A DNA stretch of 64,000 nt from Flavobacterium magnum. GTDB taxonomy: Bacteria; Bacteroidota; Bacteroidia; Flavobacteriales; Flavobacteriaceae. Positions 18,269 to 27,408 of this stretch are shown here, one piece after another. The DNA lies in the NCBI RefSeq assembly GCF_003055625.1, contig NZ_CP028811.1, positions 1,302,001 through 1,366,000 on the forward strand, read 5' to 3'. The position numbers and the translations under genes are program-made. Positions within the stretch are counted from its first letter, which is position 1. Each line of letters opens with the position of its first letter. The notes beneath the pieces are model-generated. The model had not been told where the DNA came from and did no database searches. It was given only the letters and a program-made list of their open reading frames with translations.

Positions 18269-18945
18269 ATGCGGTCGGGAAAATCGGTGATGATGGCGTC
18301 GACGCCGAATGACTTCATTTTTTCAATGTCCTGCGGTTCGTTGACCGTCCATGCAAAAACCCTGAAATCCTGCTGCAGCATTTTGGTATTGTCATGGTCG
18401 AGCAGGTGGAAATGTGGGTGAATCATTTCCGCACGGATGGTTTTGGCGAAAGCCGCAGCCAATGCCAGATCGGTCTCGGTCAGAACGCCTAGAGGGATTT
18501 CCGGGTGCAGTGTCCGCACCTTTTGCAACGCCGGCCAGTCAAATGACGAAATCAGGAATTGGGAGAAGGACCGGCCTTCGGCGACATATTTTTCAATCAA
18601 GCGTAATACAGGTTCAGCCGCTTCGCCCGTTTTCAATTCAATGTTTACGAGGCTGGGATCATTGACCAAATCCACTACTTCTGAAAGCAATGGAACCTGG
18701 TGCCCACCTTCAATCCTCATTTTTTTCAATTGCGATGAGGTCATTTCCGCGACAATACCATGTTGCCCCGTAACGCGGTCTGTCGTGTGATCGTGAATCA
18801 CGACGATTTCACCGTCAGCCGAAAGGTGCACGTCAAGCTCCACGCCGTCACAGCCCAGGGCAATCGCTTTCTCAAAAGACGCGATCGTGTTCTCAGGCAG
18901 GAAGCCTTTGGCGCCGCGATGTCCGATTTTGAGGATTTTGCTCAC
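18265..18945 (-). CDS. Glycerophosphodiester phosphodiesterase
   Basis: Hydrolyses glycerophosphodiesters to glycerol-3-phosphate and an alcohol. 226 residues without a signal peptide, so the cytoplasmic UgpQ-like form. Catalytic residues are in place: H9-R10 in GHRGAKGFLPENT, E36 and D38 in GVELDVH, and H51 in IHDHTTDR. The start is GTG at 18945: no ATG is available upstream in frame and the GHRG motif must stay close to the N-terminus. First gene of a two-gene operon with the flavoprotein. A putative promoter (18964-18991) lies across the 3' end of the neighbouring amylase gene, so this unit can be expressed apart from the glucan locus. Confidence 0.93.
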   Translation of the reverse strand: MSKILKIGHRGAKGFLPENTIASFEKAIALGCDGVELDVHLSADGEIVVIHDHTTDRVTGQHGIVAEMTSSQLKKMRIEGGHQVPLLSEVVDLVNDPSLVNIELKTGEAAEPVLRLIEKYVAEGRSFSQFLISSFDWPALQKVRTLHPEIPLGVLTETDLALAAAFAKTIRAEMIHPHFHLLDHDNTKMLQQDFRVFAWTVNEPQDIEKMKSFGVDAIITDFPDRI

Positions 18946-18963
18946 TAAGGAATGGTATTTGCG

Positions 18964-18991
18964 CGAAATTAAATCTTTTCGAGCAAAACAA
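18964..18991 (-). promoter_or_regulatory. Putative promoter of the phosphodiesterase-flavoprotein operon
   Basis: Minus strand: TTG, 17 bases, TAATTTCG. The -7 box differs from TAnnTTTG by one base (C for T), the same TTCG variant seen upstream of coaX and the PpiD-type gene. It overlaps the stop codon of the amylase gene at 18969 and leaves a leader of roughly ten bases. Confidence 0.4.
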
Positions 18992-20627
18992 TACCGGATT
19001 GACTGTCAATTATTACTTTGCCTTTCGACACGGTGGCTTTCTTGCCGGAGTAAGCGTCGCGTACCGGAGTACCATCCTTAAAAATCTTACCAACAGGAAT
19101 TTGCTTTTTCCCTGTCTTGAGGCTCAAGCCGATGACCACCGCATCGTGGAATTGTCCGTTCGAATAAAGCCTGCTGAAGACATACGGTGCCGATGAAATT
19201 TTCGCGTGCGTCCCCGCTCCGACAGCGGGATGGTTTTTCCTGAATCGCCCGATTTTCTGCCAATGCGCCAGTAATTTCTGTGTGTCAGGATTGGTCTTGA
19301 TGTCATCCCAGTTCATGAAAGAGCGTAGTGTAGCATCGCCCTGAGTCCCCTCAACGACCAGCGAACGCCCGGTTTCATCACCGTAATACGTTTGCGAGAT
19401 CCCTAGCGAAAGCAGTAACCTGACTGCACTGTCGTATGTTTTTTCACGTTTGGCATCAAAGGGTGCGCCATCATCATGTGAGGAAATGTAGTTCAGTACG
19501 CTCAAGCCTTTGAGCTCACCATTCAGTTTCTCTGAATATTTTGAGAAAAGCGCTTCATAGTCCAATTGTGCGGCGTTCCACTTGAATTCAAAATTGATCA
19601 TGTTGTTGAAACCGTGCTCAAAATAGTTCACCTTCCTGTCGCCAAAATCAAACCATTTGCCACCGCTGATGCCGTAATTGTACACTTCGGCAATGGTGTA
19701 GAACTTATTGTCATCAAGCACCTTTCCGGGGTTGTTCTTTTTCCAGAGCGCAAAAGCGTACTCGCATTGTATTTTGAAATCGGTCCAGACTGCTTCATCG
19801 GTGTGTTTTACTGTGTCCGCGCGGTAGCCGTCAATCCCGAACTCCGCCACATAATCCGTCAGCCACTTGATGATATAATTTCTTGGTGTGCGTTTGTAAC
19901 CAGTCCTTTTGAAAAACGCGTCGAGCGATTGCATTTCGCTTTCATAACGCCCTTCATCTTTCCACTTTTCAGCCAGGAAATCCGGGATGGTGACTTCTTC
20001 CGTGCTTTCTGTTTTCACATCGGGAAGGTTTTTGACCAATGTACATTCGGTGGTGCCTGCAAAGGTTTTATAATCGCATTGGGGTCCGGTACGCACCCAG
20101 CCTTCAGGCCACACGGTATCGATATCAGTGACCGGCCCGGTGTGGTTGATCACCGCGTCAAGCAAAATACGGATGCCGTGCGCATGCGCTTTCCCGACAA
20201 GTTCAGCCAAATCTTTTTTAGTCCCGAAATTGGGGTCGAGCGCGGTCCAGTCGCGCGTCCAATAGCCATGAAAACCATAGCTCAGCCCTGTCCCTTCATC
20301 GACGCCGTCGTGTATTTGCTCTACAATTGGCGTAAACCAGATTGCGTTGATACCGAGTTTATCAAAGTAGCCTTCATCGATTTTCTGTATGATGCCGCGC
20401 AGGTCGCCGCCTTCAAAACCGCGCAGTTTCCCGGTTTTCTTATTTCTATTAAAGTAGACATCCTTTGCCGGGTTTCCATCGCAGAAGCGGTCTGTCATCA
20501 GGAAATAGAGGTTGGCGCCTTCCCATACAAAAGGCGCGCTGTTTTTTGGTTGATTTACGGTATTTCTTTTCTGTGCGGTCGCGACGCTCACGGCGAGGAC
20601 CAGGGTCATGGCAAAAATCATTTTCAT
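18969..20627 (-). CDS. Periplasmic GH13 alpha-amylase family enzyme
   Basis: Alpha-amylase-type glycoside hydrolase of 552 residues with a cleavable signal peptide (MKMIFAMTLVLAVSVATAQ). It acts on alpha-1,4-glucan oligosaccharides. The four GH13 regions are visible: DAVINH at 157-162, GYRADTVKH at 267-275 with nucleophile D271, acid/base E314 in TIAEVYN, and SSHDD at 382-386. The tail forms the usual beta-sandwich C domain. No lipobox and no T9SS tail, so periplasmic. Its ATG overlaps the stop of the GH31 gene by four bases (ATGA), making it the last gene of the catabolic arm of the glucan locus. Precise specificity (alpha-amylase or oligo-glucosidase) cannot be read from sequence. Confidence 0.93.
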   Translation of the reverse strand: MKMIFAMTLVLAVSVATAQKRNTVNQPKNSAPFVWEGANLYFLMTDRFCDGNPAKDVYFNRNKKTGKLRGFEGGDLRGIIQKIDEGYFDKLGINAIWFTPIVEQIHDGVDEGTGLSYGFHGYWTRDWTALDPNFGTKKDLAELVGKAHAHGIRILLDAVINHTGPVTDIDTVWPEGWVRTGPQCDYKTFAGTTECTLVKNLPDVKTESTEEVTIPDFLAEKWKDEGRYESEMQSLDAFFKRTGYKRTPRNYIIKWLTDYVAEFGIDGYRADTVKHTDEAVWTDFKIQCEYAFALWKKNNPGKVLDDNKFYTIAEVYNYGISGGKWFDFGDRKVNYFEHGFNNMINFEFKWNAAQLDYEALFSKYSEKLNGELKGLSVLNYISSHDDGAPFDAKREKTYDSAVRLLLSLGISQTYYGDETGRSLVVEGTQGDATLRSFMNWDDIKTNPDTQKLLAHWQKIGRFRKNHPAVGAGTHAKISSAPYVFSRLYSNGQFHDAVVIGLSLKTGKKQIPVGKIFKDGTPVRDAYSGKKATVSKGKVIIDSQSGIVLLEKI

Positions 20628-23059
20628 GGCATTTCGAATTTTACGATTGCGGGTTGTCCCGCGGTGATGGTGACAGGTACGATGCGGTAGTTGCCTGAAC
20701 CGCTGTCAGGTACGGGCTGCCCGTTCGAAAAAGTCTGGACAGGCATATTGATGTTGCGCGATGGGTTGTGGAAGTACACCTCATAGCTCTTGGCAGTTTT
20801 ATTGTATGTTTTTCCGAACTCTTCCGTGATGGTTATGGTTACTGTTTTACCGTCGTACGCCGCATGGAACTTCATAAGCTCGTACTGCCCCTTTTCAAAG
20901 GCATCCGCGGTTTTCCCATCGTCCAGATATAACAATCCATCGCTCGAAGCCACGGTCGGGTCAAAGAAATAATGGAGTTGCAGCTTGTCCTGATCATAAG
21001 CCTCGGTGTGTTGGACCACCCGACTCATCGGAACAAATGCGCCACCCCGCACAAATACCGGGATGTGATCCATGGTTACGGGAATGTCTATCGATTGGCC
21101 GCCTTCGAAGTAGCCGCCTTGTGTCTCGATCGTCCTGAAACTGTCGTCAAGATCAATCCAGTTGCTCCCTTTTGGGAAATATACTTTTACCGATGGCGCG
21201 TTGCGCTGTATCACGGGTGCAACGAGGAAATCACGACCCCAAAGGTAATTGGTGCTTAGTTTCAACAATTCCTGATTGCCGGGTTCGTCGAAAAACAGTG
21301 GGCGCATTAACGGCGTGCCTTTACGATGGTTCTCAAATGAAAGGGTGTAGTTGTATGGCAACAGGCGGTAACGCATTTCGATTGCCTGTTTGGCCTGCGC
21401 TTTGGTCAACAAATCCTTGTAGACGGGTTCCGAAGCGACAAGCTCCTGCGCGTGCGGACGGAAGATGGGCTGGAACACCCCATATTGCAGCCAGCGGATG
21501 TACAGGTCGTTGTCGTTGTATTCGCCGGCAAATCCGCCAAGATCAGAGTGCATGTACCCCATACCCTGCATGCCCATTTCGAGCGCAATTTCCATCTGGC
21601 CCGAGAGTCCGTCCCAACTGCGGCTTACGTCGCCGCTCCACGGAATCATGCCATAACGCTGAGAACCGGAGTATCCGGAACGCATCAGGATGAACGGGCG
21701 CACTCCGGGAAAGTCCTTTTTATAGCCTTCGAAAACCATTTTAGCCCAGTTATGCCCGTAAATATTGTGGACTTCGTCGGCTTTTCCTTTTACGGTAAAG
21801 GCTTCGGACGGGAAAACCTCAGGTTCGCCCAAATCTCCCCATACTCCTGCGACACCTTTTTTGGCCAGCCCTTTGTAAATGTCCCAGAACCATTCACGTG
21901 CCTCAGGTTTAAAGACGTCAATCAGTCCGGTGTGTCCAAAGTAAAAATCATAAGTAAATGGTTTTCCGGACGCATCGGTCGCGAGTACTTTCTTATCGAC
22001 AGCCTCCTGCCATTTTTTGGATGAGGTCAGGATGAATGGCTCGGTAATCAGGATGGTCTTGATGTTGGACTGGTTCAGGTGCTCAATCATATTTTCGGGG
22101 TAGGGGAACACCTCGCGGTCGAATTCCAGGTTGCCCATCGTGCCTTTGATTGTCTTGCCGAACCAATACAAATCAAAAATCATCGCGTCGACAGGAATGT
22201 TGTCGTCACGGAAATGCTGCGCCGTCTTTTCGGCCATTTCCTGGTCGCGGTACCCAAAACGGCTTGAGAAATTGCCGAGTGCCCAACGGGGCGGCATAGG
22301 CTGCCTTCCCGTTAATGCCGTATAACTTTCAATGAGTGTAGCCCAATTGTCAGCGGCGACGACCTGATAGGTTTTTCGTCCTGAAATGGTTTCATAAGCC
22401 AGCGTGTTGTTTTTCTGGCTGTCGAGGTCCAGGTAACCGATGGCGGCATTGTCGAAATGCACCGCGTAGATTTTTGAGGAAAATACCAACGGCATGGTAA
22501 AATTCATCAATTCGGCGCGTGCGCCATAACCGTATGACGCCCTATTGTAGAGTTGCAGGCGGTTGCCACGTCGGTTCATCCCGAGTACGCGTGCGCCACC
22601 GCCGTACAGCGCTTCGTCCTGGTCGAGGTTGAAATCGAGCATTTCCAATTGTTGTGTTTTTCCATCGCTTCCGGTTTCGGATTTTTTGGCGTAGCCGTTT
22701 TTCTCGGAAAGCAGGGATTTCCCCTTGTAGGAATAAGCAATCCGGAAAGGGGATTTCTGTATCGATACCGAAATGCCTGCTGAAACAAGGTTGATGCGGT
22801 TGCCGTTCTCCGATGCCTTCCCGATATTTTTCTGCGCGGAAAGTACCACCGCATGGGATTCAGGGTTGAAGGTTTCGCCGATGGGCAGGAAAGTCGTTTC
22901 CACCACGGACGTATTGTAGAAACGGAACCTGTATTCCCCGTCAGAGACGGTTACGATAAAAGCAGCGTCCGTTTTTTTGAAAGACCGGAACGCCCTTGCC
23001 GGCTGTGCTGAAACCGCCAGGGAAACAAAAAAGGAAATGAGCAGTAGGTTTTTTTTCAT
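20624..23059 (-). CDS. Periplasmic GH31 alpha-glucosidase
   Basis: Retaining alpha-glucosidase family protein, 811 residues, with signal peptide MKKNLLLISFFVSLAVSAQ. The catalytic nucleophile is D409 in GVWGDLGEPE and the acid/base is D477 in PWSGDVSRSWDG; the N-terminal beta domain and C-terminal beta-sandwiches flank the barrel. It should release glucose from the non-reducing ends of maltodextrins in the periplasm, the job done in Bacteroides by the GH97 enzyme SusB. It overlaps the downstream GH13 gene by four bases. Upstream, 106 bases separate it from the SusA-like gene and hold a palindromic repeat element. Confidence 0.93.
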   Translation of the reverse strand: MKKNLLLISFFVSLAVSAQPARAFRSFKKTDAAFIVTVSDGEYRFRFYNTSVVETTFLPIGETFNPESHAVVLSAQKNIGKASENGNRINLVSAGISVSIQKSPFRIAYSYKGKSLLSEKNGYAKKSETGSDGKTQQLEMLDFNLDQDEALYGGGARVLGMNRRGNRLQLYNRASYGYGARAELMNFTMPLVFSSKIYAVHFDNAAIGYLDLDSQKNNTLAYETISGRKTYQVVAADNWATLIESYTALTGRQPMPPRWALGNFSSRFGYRDQEMAEKTAQHFRDDNIPVDAMIFDLYWFGKTIKGTMGNLEFDREVFPYPENMIEHLNQSNIKTILITEPFILTSSKKWQEAVDKKVLATDASGKPFTYDFYFGHTGLIDVFKPEAREWFWDIYKGLAKKGVAGVWGDLGEPEVFPSEAFTVKGKADEVHNIYGHNWAKMVFEGYKKDFPGVRPFILMRSGYSGSQRYGMIPWSGDVSRSWDGLSGQMEIALEMGMQGMGYMHSDLGGFAGEYNDNDLYIRWLQYGVFQPIFRPHAQELVASEPVYKDLLTKAQAKQAIEMRYRLLPYNYTLSFENHRKGTPLMRPLFFDEPGNQELLKLSTNYLWGRDFLVAPVIQRNAPSVKVYFPKGSNWIDLDDSFRTIETQGGYFEGGQSIDIPVTMDHIPVFVRGGAFVPMSRVVQHTEAYDQDKLQLHYFFDPTVASSDGLLYLDDGKTADAFEKGQYELMKFHAAYDGKTVTITITEEFGKTYNKTAKSYEVYFHNPSRNINMPVQTFSNGQPVPDSGSGNYRIVPVTITAGQPAIVKFEMP

Positions 23060-23070
23060 GTGTGGGTTTT

Positions 23071-23150
23071 TTAGCCCCCGATGGCAGCGGCATCCTTTTT
23101 CCGGCTTCTTTAGCCGGGAAAAGATACAGCGGACAGCGGGATCAGCTTCG
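23071..23150. repeat. Imperfect palindromic intergenic repeat (Flavobacterium dispersed type)
   Basis: An 80-bp element with a strong inner stem: CCGGCT (23101-23106) and AGCCGG (23112-23117) around a 5-base loop, extended by TTTT/AAAA and ATC/GAT flanks. The outer flanks (GATGGCAGCGGCATC on the left, GATACAGCGGACAGCGGG on the right) form a looser palindrome. From memory this matches a short intergenic repeat found many times in Flavobacterium genomes, marked by GCGGCATCCTTTT and AAAAGATACAGCGG. This is the only copy I see in the window. It sits inside the catabolic operon between the SusA-like and GH31 genes. Confidence 0.6.
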
Positions 23151-23165
23151 TATCCTAGGCACGGT

Positions 23166-24995
23166 TTATTTCAATTCCAGGATCAGCGCGGTTTTCGCAT
23201 CGACCGTCATCGGCTGACCCAGATCAAAATCTGCATCGGTCAGGACGTCTTTGCCGGTTTTGAAATTCCTGATGGCCTCGTTGAACCGCGCGGTGCCGAA
23301 GGTTTTTTGGGCGTCGCTGTTGTTGATCACGACCATCACCGATTCGGCGTCATTGTACCGGAAATACACGTAGACATTGTCCTCGGGAAGGAACTGCATC
23401 GTTTTCCCGTTGTGGATCACAGTTTTATTTTTACGCCAGTTAAATAATTTTGAAGTAAAATCGAAATATTGTTTTTGGGTTTCCGTACGGCCCGTTGCGG
23501 AAAATGCATTGTTTTCATCGCCGGTCCAGCCCCCGGGGAAATCGTGGCGGATGTCGCCGTCGCCTTTATCTTTGTTGCCTTCCATTCCAATTTCAGAGCC
23601 ATAATAGAGCTGAGGAATGCCGCGAATGGTTGCAATTAATGTCATTGCCAGTTTGTATTTATTCAAATCAGGATACCAATGGCTGATGCGCTGGGTATCG
23701 TGGTTTTCAGCGAAAACAAGAATCGAATTTGGATTTGGGTAGAGGAAGTCGTTGACGAAATTTTCGTATACTTTAATAATCCCCTTATCCCACGACGGTT
23801 TGTCTTCATTAAAAACACTGCTGATGGCGTCATGCAAAGTGAAATCCATGACGGAAGGCAGGTAGGAATTATAGTTTTGAATCGCGCCGATTTTACTGTC
23901 TTTCTGCCAATACGCCATTTGTGCCTGATCGTGCATCCATACTTCACCGACAATATTGAAATAGGGATATTCGTCGGTGATGGCCTTGGTCCATTTTGAA
24001 ATACCTTCCTTATCGCAGTACGAATACGTGTCGACACGGAAACCGTCGAGGTTCGCGTATTCGATCCACCAGATGGCGTTTTGGATGAGGTAATTGAGCA
24101 CGAGCGGGTTCGACTGGTTCAGGTCGGGCATGGTTTTGACAAACCAGCCGTCAACGCAAAACTTCTTATCGTTTTCTGAATGGTTCGGGTCAAATTGCGT
24201 GGTCATGCGGTAGTTGCTTTGGCCATAGCCCGGGAATTGGTGGATCCAGTCGTAGGTCGGCAAATCCTTGATCATCCAATGCTCAGAACCCCAATGGTTT
24301 GTAACATAATCCAGGACGAGTTTCATATTGCGTTTGTGCAGTTCCGACGACAACTGCAGGTAATCGGCATTGGTTCCGTAACGCGGATCGATGTTGTACA
24401 CATCCGATTGGGCGTAGCCATGATACGATCCCCTTGGATCGTTGTCTTCACAAAGCGGTGTATTCCACACCGTCGTGGCGCCTGTCGACTGGATGTAATC
24501 GAGATGGTCGATGATGCCTTTGATGTCGCCGCCGTGACGCCCGGAGGGATTGCTGCGGTCCGCTTTTTCGATCGTGGCCGGGGTATTGTCGTTTGCGGGA
24601 TTGCCATTGGCAAAACGATCGGGCATGATTAAGTATACCACGTCTGAGGCATCGAAACCTTTTCGCAAAGCCGCATTTTTTTCCCGCGCACGCAGTTCAT
24701 ACTTCACTGTAAAAACGGTCTTTTTCTTTTCGGAAAATGAAAACGTAAGCGTGGTGGCCTTTGAAATGTTTTTGGTGTCGATCGTGACGAAAAGGTAATT
24801 GGGGTTGCCGGTTCTCGTCACATCGGTGATGGGGACATGATCGGAAACCGCCACCACGTACTGTCCGATACTTTCGCCGTAGAACATTAGCTGGAGCCTG
24901 GGGTTTTTCATGCCGGCATACCAGAATGGCGGCTCGGTTTTCTGCACCTGGGCCAACGCCTGGCAACAAATCAGTAGGAGAAGTAGTTTTTTCAT
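23166..24995 (-). CDS. Periplasmic GH13 neopullulanase/cyclomaltodextrinase-like enzyme (SusA-like)
   Basis: 609 residues from the ATG at 24995 (signal peptide MKKLLLLLICCQALAQ); an ATG four codons earlier is possible. Order: a short N-terminal immunoglobulin-like domain (about 20-105), the GH13 barrel, and a cyclomaltodextrinase-type C-terminal domain. Catalytic residues: nucleophile D322 in LDGFRVDTY, acid/base E351 in NIVGEVW, and D433 in AENHDTQR; region I is DYVTNH. It belongs to the group that includes Bacteroides SusA, which degrades maltodextrins, cyclodextrins and pullulan in the periplasm. Forty-nine bases separate it from the GH65 gene upstream. Confidence 0.92.
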   Translation of the reverse strand: MKKLLLLLICCQALAQVQKTEPPFWYAGMKNPRLQLMFYGESIGQYVVAVSDHVPITDVTRTGNPNYLFVTIDTKNISKATTLTFSFSEKKKTVFTVKYELRAREKNAALRKGFDASDVVYLIMPDRFANGNPANDNTPATIEKADRSNPSGRHGGDIKGIIDHLDYIQSTGATTVWNTPLCEDNDPRGSYHGYAQSDVYNIDPRYGTNADYLQLSSELHKRNMKLVLDYVTNHWGSEHWMIKDLPTYDWIHQFPGYGQSNYRMTTQFDPNHSENDKKFCVDGWFVKTMPDLNQSNPLVLNYLIQNAIWWIEYANLDGFRVDTYSYCDKEGISKWTKAITDEYPYFNIVGEVWMHDQAQMAYWQKDSKIGAIQNYNSYLPSVMDFTLHDAISSVFNEDKPSWDKGIIKVYENFVNDFLYPNPNSILVFAENHDTQRISHWYPDLNKYKLAMTLIATIRGIPQLYYGSEIGMEGNKDKGDGDIRHDFPGGWTGDENNAFSATGRTETQKQYFDFTSKLFNWRKNKTVIHNGKTMQFLPEDNVYVYFRYNDAESVMVVINNSDAQKTFGTARFNEAIRNFKTGKDVLTDADFDLGQPMTVDAKTALILELK

Positions 24996-25010
24996 GTTTT
25001 CGCGCATAAA

Positions 25011-25036
25011 TAAGGACCGGAAATCCCCAGTCCTTT
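25011..25036 (-). terminator. Intercistronic hairpin between GH65 and SusA-like genes
   Basis: AAGGAC (25012-25017) and GTCCTT (25030-25035) form a stem with a 12-base loop. On the minus strand it is followed by ATTTATG rather than a strong T-run. More likely an RNA-processing or stabilising hairpin than a full terminator. Confidence 0.35.
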
Positions 25037-25044
25037 ATGATGAT

Positions 25045-27348
25045 TTATACTGTAACCAGGCTGTTTGGCTCTACAAGCACTTCCCTGCCGTTGACGTTAA
25101 CGTGAAGCGGACGGCCTCCTTCGAGGGAGAAACGTGTTTCATTCGGGTGCACAGACACTTTCAAAACCTGCCCACGGAAGTTGATCTTAAACGAGTAGCC
25201 TTGCCAGCCCTGCGGTATTTTAGGTTCGAAATGCAAGTGGTCTTTGCGCACGCGCATGCCTCCGAAACCTTCCACGATACTCATCCAGGTTCCTGCCATC
25301 GACGTGATGTGGCAGCCTTCTTCCACTTCCTTATTGTAGTCGTCAAGGTCAAGGCGTGACGTCCTGAGGTAAAATGTGTAGGCCATGTCCATTTTTCCCA
25401 ACACGGCGGCCTGGATGGAATGCACACACGGGGAGAGGGAACTTTCATGCACGGTAAACGGTTCGTAAAAGTCGAAATGGCGCTCGAGTTCCGCCTTGGA
25501 AAAATCATCTTCAAAGAAATAAAATCCCTGAAGCACATCAGCCTGCTTGATGTACGGTGAGCGCAGGATGCGGTCCCAGGACCATTTCTGGTTGATGGGG
25601 CGCTGCGATTTATCCAGGTCCGATACTTTCACCAACTCCTTGTCAAGGAAGCCATCCTGCTGCAGATAGACACTGTGTTTCTGTGAATAAGGGAAATACA
25701 TGTTTCCGGAAACGGCTTTCCATTGCTTGATTTCAGCGGCTTCAAGCCGTACTTTAGACATGATGCGGCTGTAATCGGCAGGATAATCCGTTTGTGTTTT
25801 TTCAATCTGCTCCGCGGCATAGTCGATACACCATTTGGCCAGATAATTCGTGTACCAGTTGTTATTGACGTTGTTTTCGTATTCATTCGGCCCGGTCACG
25901 CCCAGAATCACATAAGCTTCGCGGTGGCTCGAGTAAGTAGCGCGCTGGTGCCAGAACCGTGCGATGGCAATCAGCACTTCAAGCCCTTTCTCAGGAATGT
26001 AGGAGTAGTCGCCCGTGAAACGGTGGTAATTGTAAATTGCGAACGCTATCGCCCCGTTGCGGTGGATTTCCTCAAAGGTAATTTCCCACTCGTTGTGGCA
26101 TTCCTCCCCGTTCATCGTGACCATGGGATACAGTGCGGCACCGTTCTTAAATCCTAGTTTCTCAGCATTTTCAATGGCCTTGTCCAACTGATTGTACCGG
26201 TAGGTCAACAGGTTTCTGGCCACCTGCTGGTCTTTGGTTGCCATATAAAATGGGATGCAGTACGCTTCAGTGTCCCAATAGGTCGAGCCGCCGTATTTTT
26301 CGCCGGTAAATCCTTTCGGGCCTATGTTCAGCCTGGAATCCTTACCGGAATAGGTCTGATTCAATTGGAAAATATTGAAACGGATACCCTGCTGGGCCTT
26401 TACGTCGCCTTCAATCGTAATGTCAGACATTTCCCATATCTTGGCCCAGGCATCGGCTTGTGCGCTGAGCATCTGGTCGTAGCCTTTCGAAGAAACCGCC
26501 CGGATCACTTCTGCGGCAGCGGAAACGGTATCGGTATGATTCGTCGAAACGGTATAACCGCCTATTTTCCGTATGACCGCTTTTTGATGCCGGGCTGCAT
26601 TGACGGTGTAGGTAAATTCGATCTTATCGTCACTTTTAACAGTATTTTCAGGTGTTAGATTTTGATTATTGCCGTCTATCAAAATGCTGTTGTGCATGAA
26701 CGTCGTCGCGGTAAAATGCGTCTTGAAGGTGCGCGCGGTCACAAAAGCCTCATTACCCTGTGCCTGTACTCCGAGCGGTTCCCAGAACTTTTCTTCCCAG
26801 TTTGCGTCTTCGTTGTGCACACCGGCATCAAGGTACGGTTTGAATGCGATTTCGGCATTGCGGTTCAGCGGTGTGATCTCATAATGGATGAATCCCGCCT
26901 GATCGTCGTCGAGCGAAAGAAAACGCTTTGCGCTGACCGATATTTCCGTGCCGTTCTGCAGCGTAGCTTCAAAAGTGCGCTGGTACCAGCCTTCTTTCAT
27001 GTTGAGTTCACGGCGGAAATGGCTGACTTTCGCACAACGGTTCAGGTCGAGGTTTTCACCGTTTACCTCGATATTGATGCCAATCCAGTTCGGGGCGTTA
27101 AGTACCTTGGCAAAATATTCGGGATAACCGTTTTTCCACCAGCCGACTTTGGTTTTATCCGGGTAATACACTCCGGCAATGTAACTGCCCTGAAAGGTCT
27201 CATTGGTGTAAGTTTCTTCAAAATTAGCACGCTGTCCCATCGCGCCGTTGCCGATGCTGAAAAGGCTTTCGGATGATTTGACCCTTTCCGCATCAAATCC
27301 TTCCTCTATGATGGACCAATTGTCCGGTTTGATATAATCCTGATTCAT
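25045..27348 (-). CDS. GH65 glycoside phosphorylase, probably maltose phosphorylase
   Basis: Inverting phosphorylase of 767 residues without a signal peptide, so cytoplasmic. It should split maltose with phosphate to beta-glucose-1-phosphate and glucose. GH65 marks are the GGSTYWDTEAYCIPFY barrel segment (about 353-368), MNGEECHNEWEITFEEIHRN (about 412-431) and the general acid E489 in GVTGPNEYENN. The beta-phosphoglucomutase gene next to it consumes exactly this product, and an inner-membrane sugar carrier lies beyond, so maltose is the likely substrate. Trehalose- and kojibiose-phosphorylases belong to the same family and cannot be excluded by sequence alone. Followed by the periplasmic GH13 gene. 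Confidence 0.9.
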   Translation of the reverse strand: MNQDYIKPDNWSIIEEGFDAERVKSSESLFSIGNGAMGQRANFEETYTNETFQGSYIAGVYYPDKTKVGWWKNGYPEYFAKVLNAPNWIGINIEVNGENLDLNRCAKVSHFRRELNMKEGWYQRTFEATLQNGTEISVSAKRFLSLDDDQAGFIHYEITPLNRNAEIAFKPYLDAGVHNEDANWEEKFWEPLGVQAQGNEAFVTARTFKTHFTATTFMHNSILIDGNNQNLTPENTVKSDDKIEFTYTVNAARHQKAVIRKIGGYTVSTNHTDTVSAAAEVIRAVSSKGYDQMLSAQADAWAKIWEMSDITIEGDVKAQQGIRFNIFQLNQTYSGKDSRLNIGPKGFTGEKYGGSTYWDTEAYCIPFYMATKDQQVARNLLTYRYNQLDKAIENAEKLGFKNGAALYPMVTMNGEECHNEWEITFEEIHRNGAIAFAIYNYHRFTGDYSYIPEKGLEVLIAIARFWHQRATYSSHREAYVILGVTGPNEYENNVNNNWYTNYLAKWCIDYAAEQIEKTQTDYPADYSRIMSKVRLEAAEIKQWKAVSGNMYFPYSQKHSVYLQQDGFLDKELVKVSDLDKSQRPINQKWSWDRILRSPYIKQADVLQGFYFFEDDFSKAELERHFDFYEPFTVHESSLSPCVHSIQAAVLGKMDMAYTFYLRTSRLDLDDYNKEVEEGCHITSMAGTWMSIVEGFGGMRVRKDHLHFEPKIPQGWQGYSFKINFRGQVLKVSVHPNETRFSLEGGRPLHVNVNGREVLVEPNSLVTV

Positions 27349-27371
27349 TTCTCTGTATTTTTATAGTCATA

Positions 27372-27396
27372 TAAAAACCGCTGTCGCCGGTTTTAT
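27372..27396 (-). terminator. Intercistronic hairpin between pgmB and GH65 genes
   Basis: AAAACCG (27374-27380) and CGGTTTT (27388-27394) pair around a 7-base loop. On the minus strand the stem runs into TTTTTATA, so partial termination is possible. The genes on both sides act in the same pathway, so it is more likely to tune than to end expression. Confidence 0.45.
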
Positions 27397-27408
27397 CCGT
27401 TTCGTTAT

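Noticed and set aside
19566..20690. A 374-codon plus-strand open frame opposite the GH13 gene
   Set aside because: It lies wholly antisense to a gene with complete GH13 motifs and an overlapping operon partner; its translation resembles no protein family.
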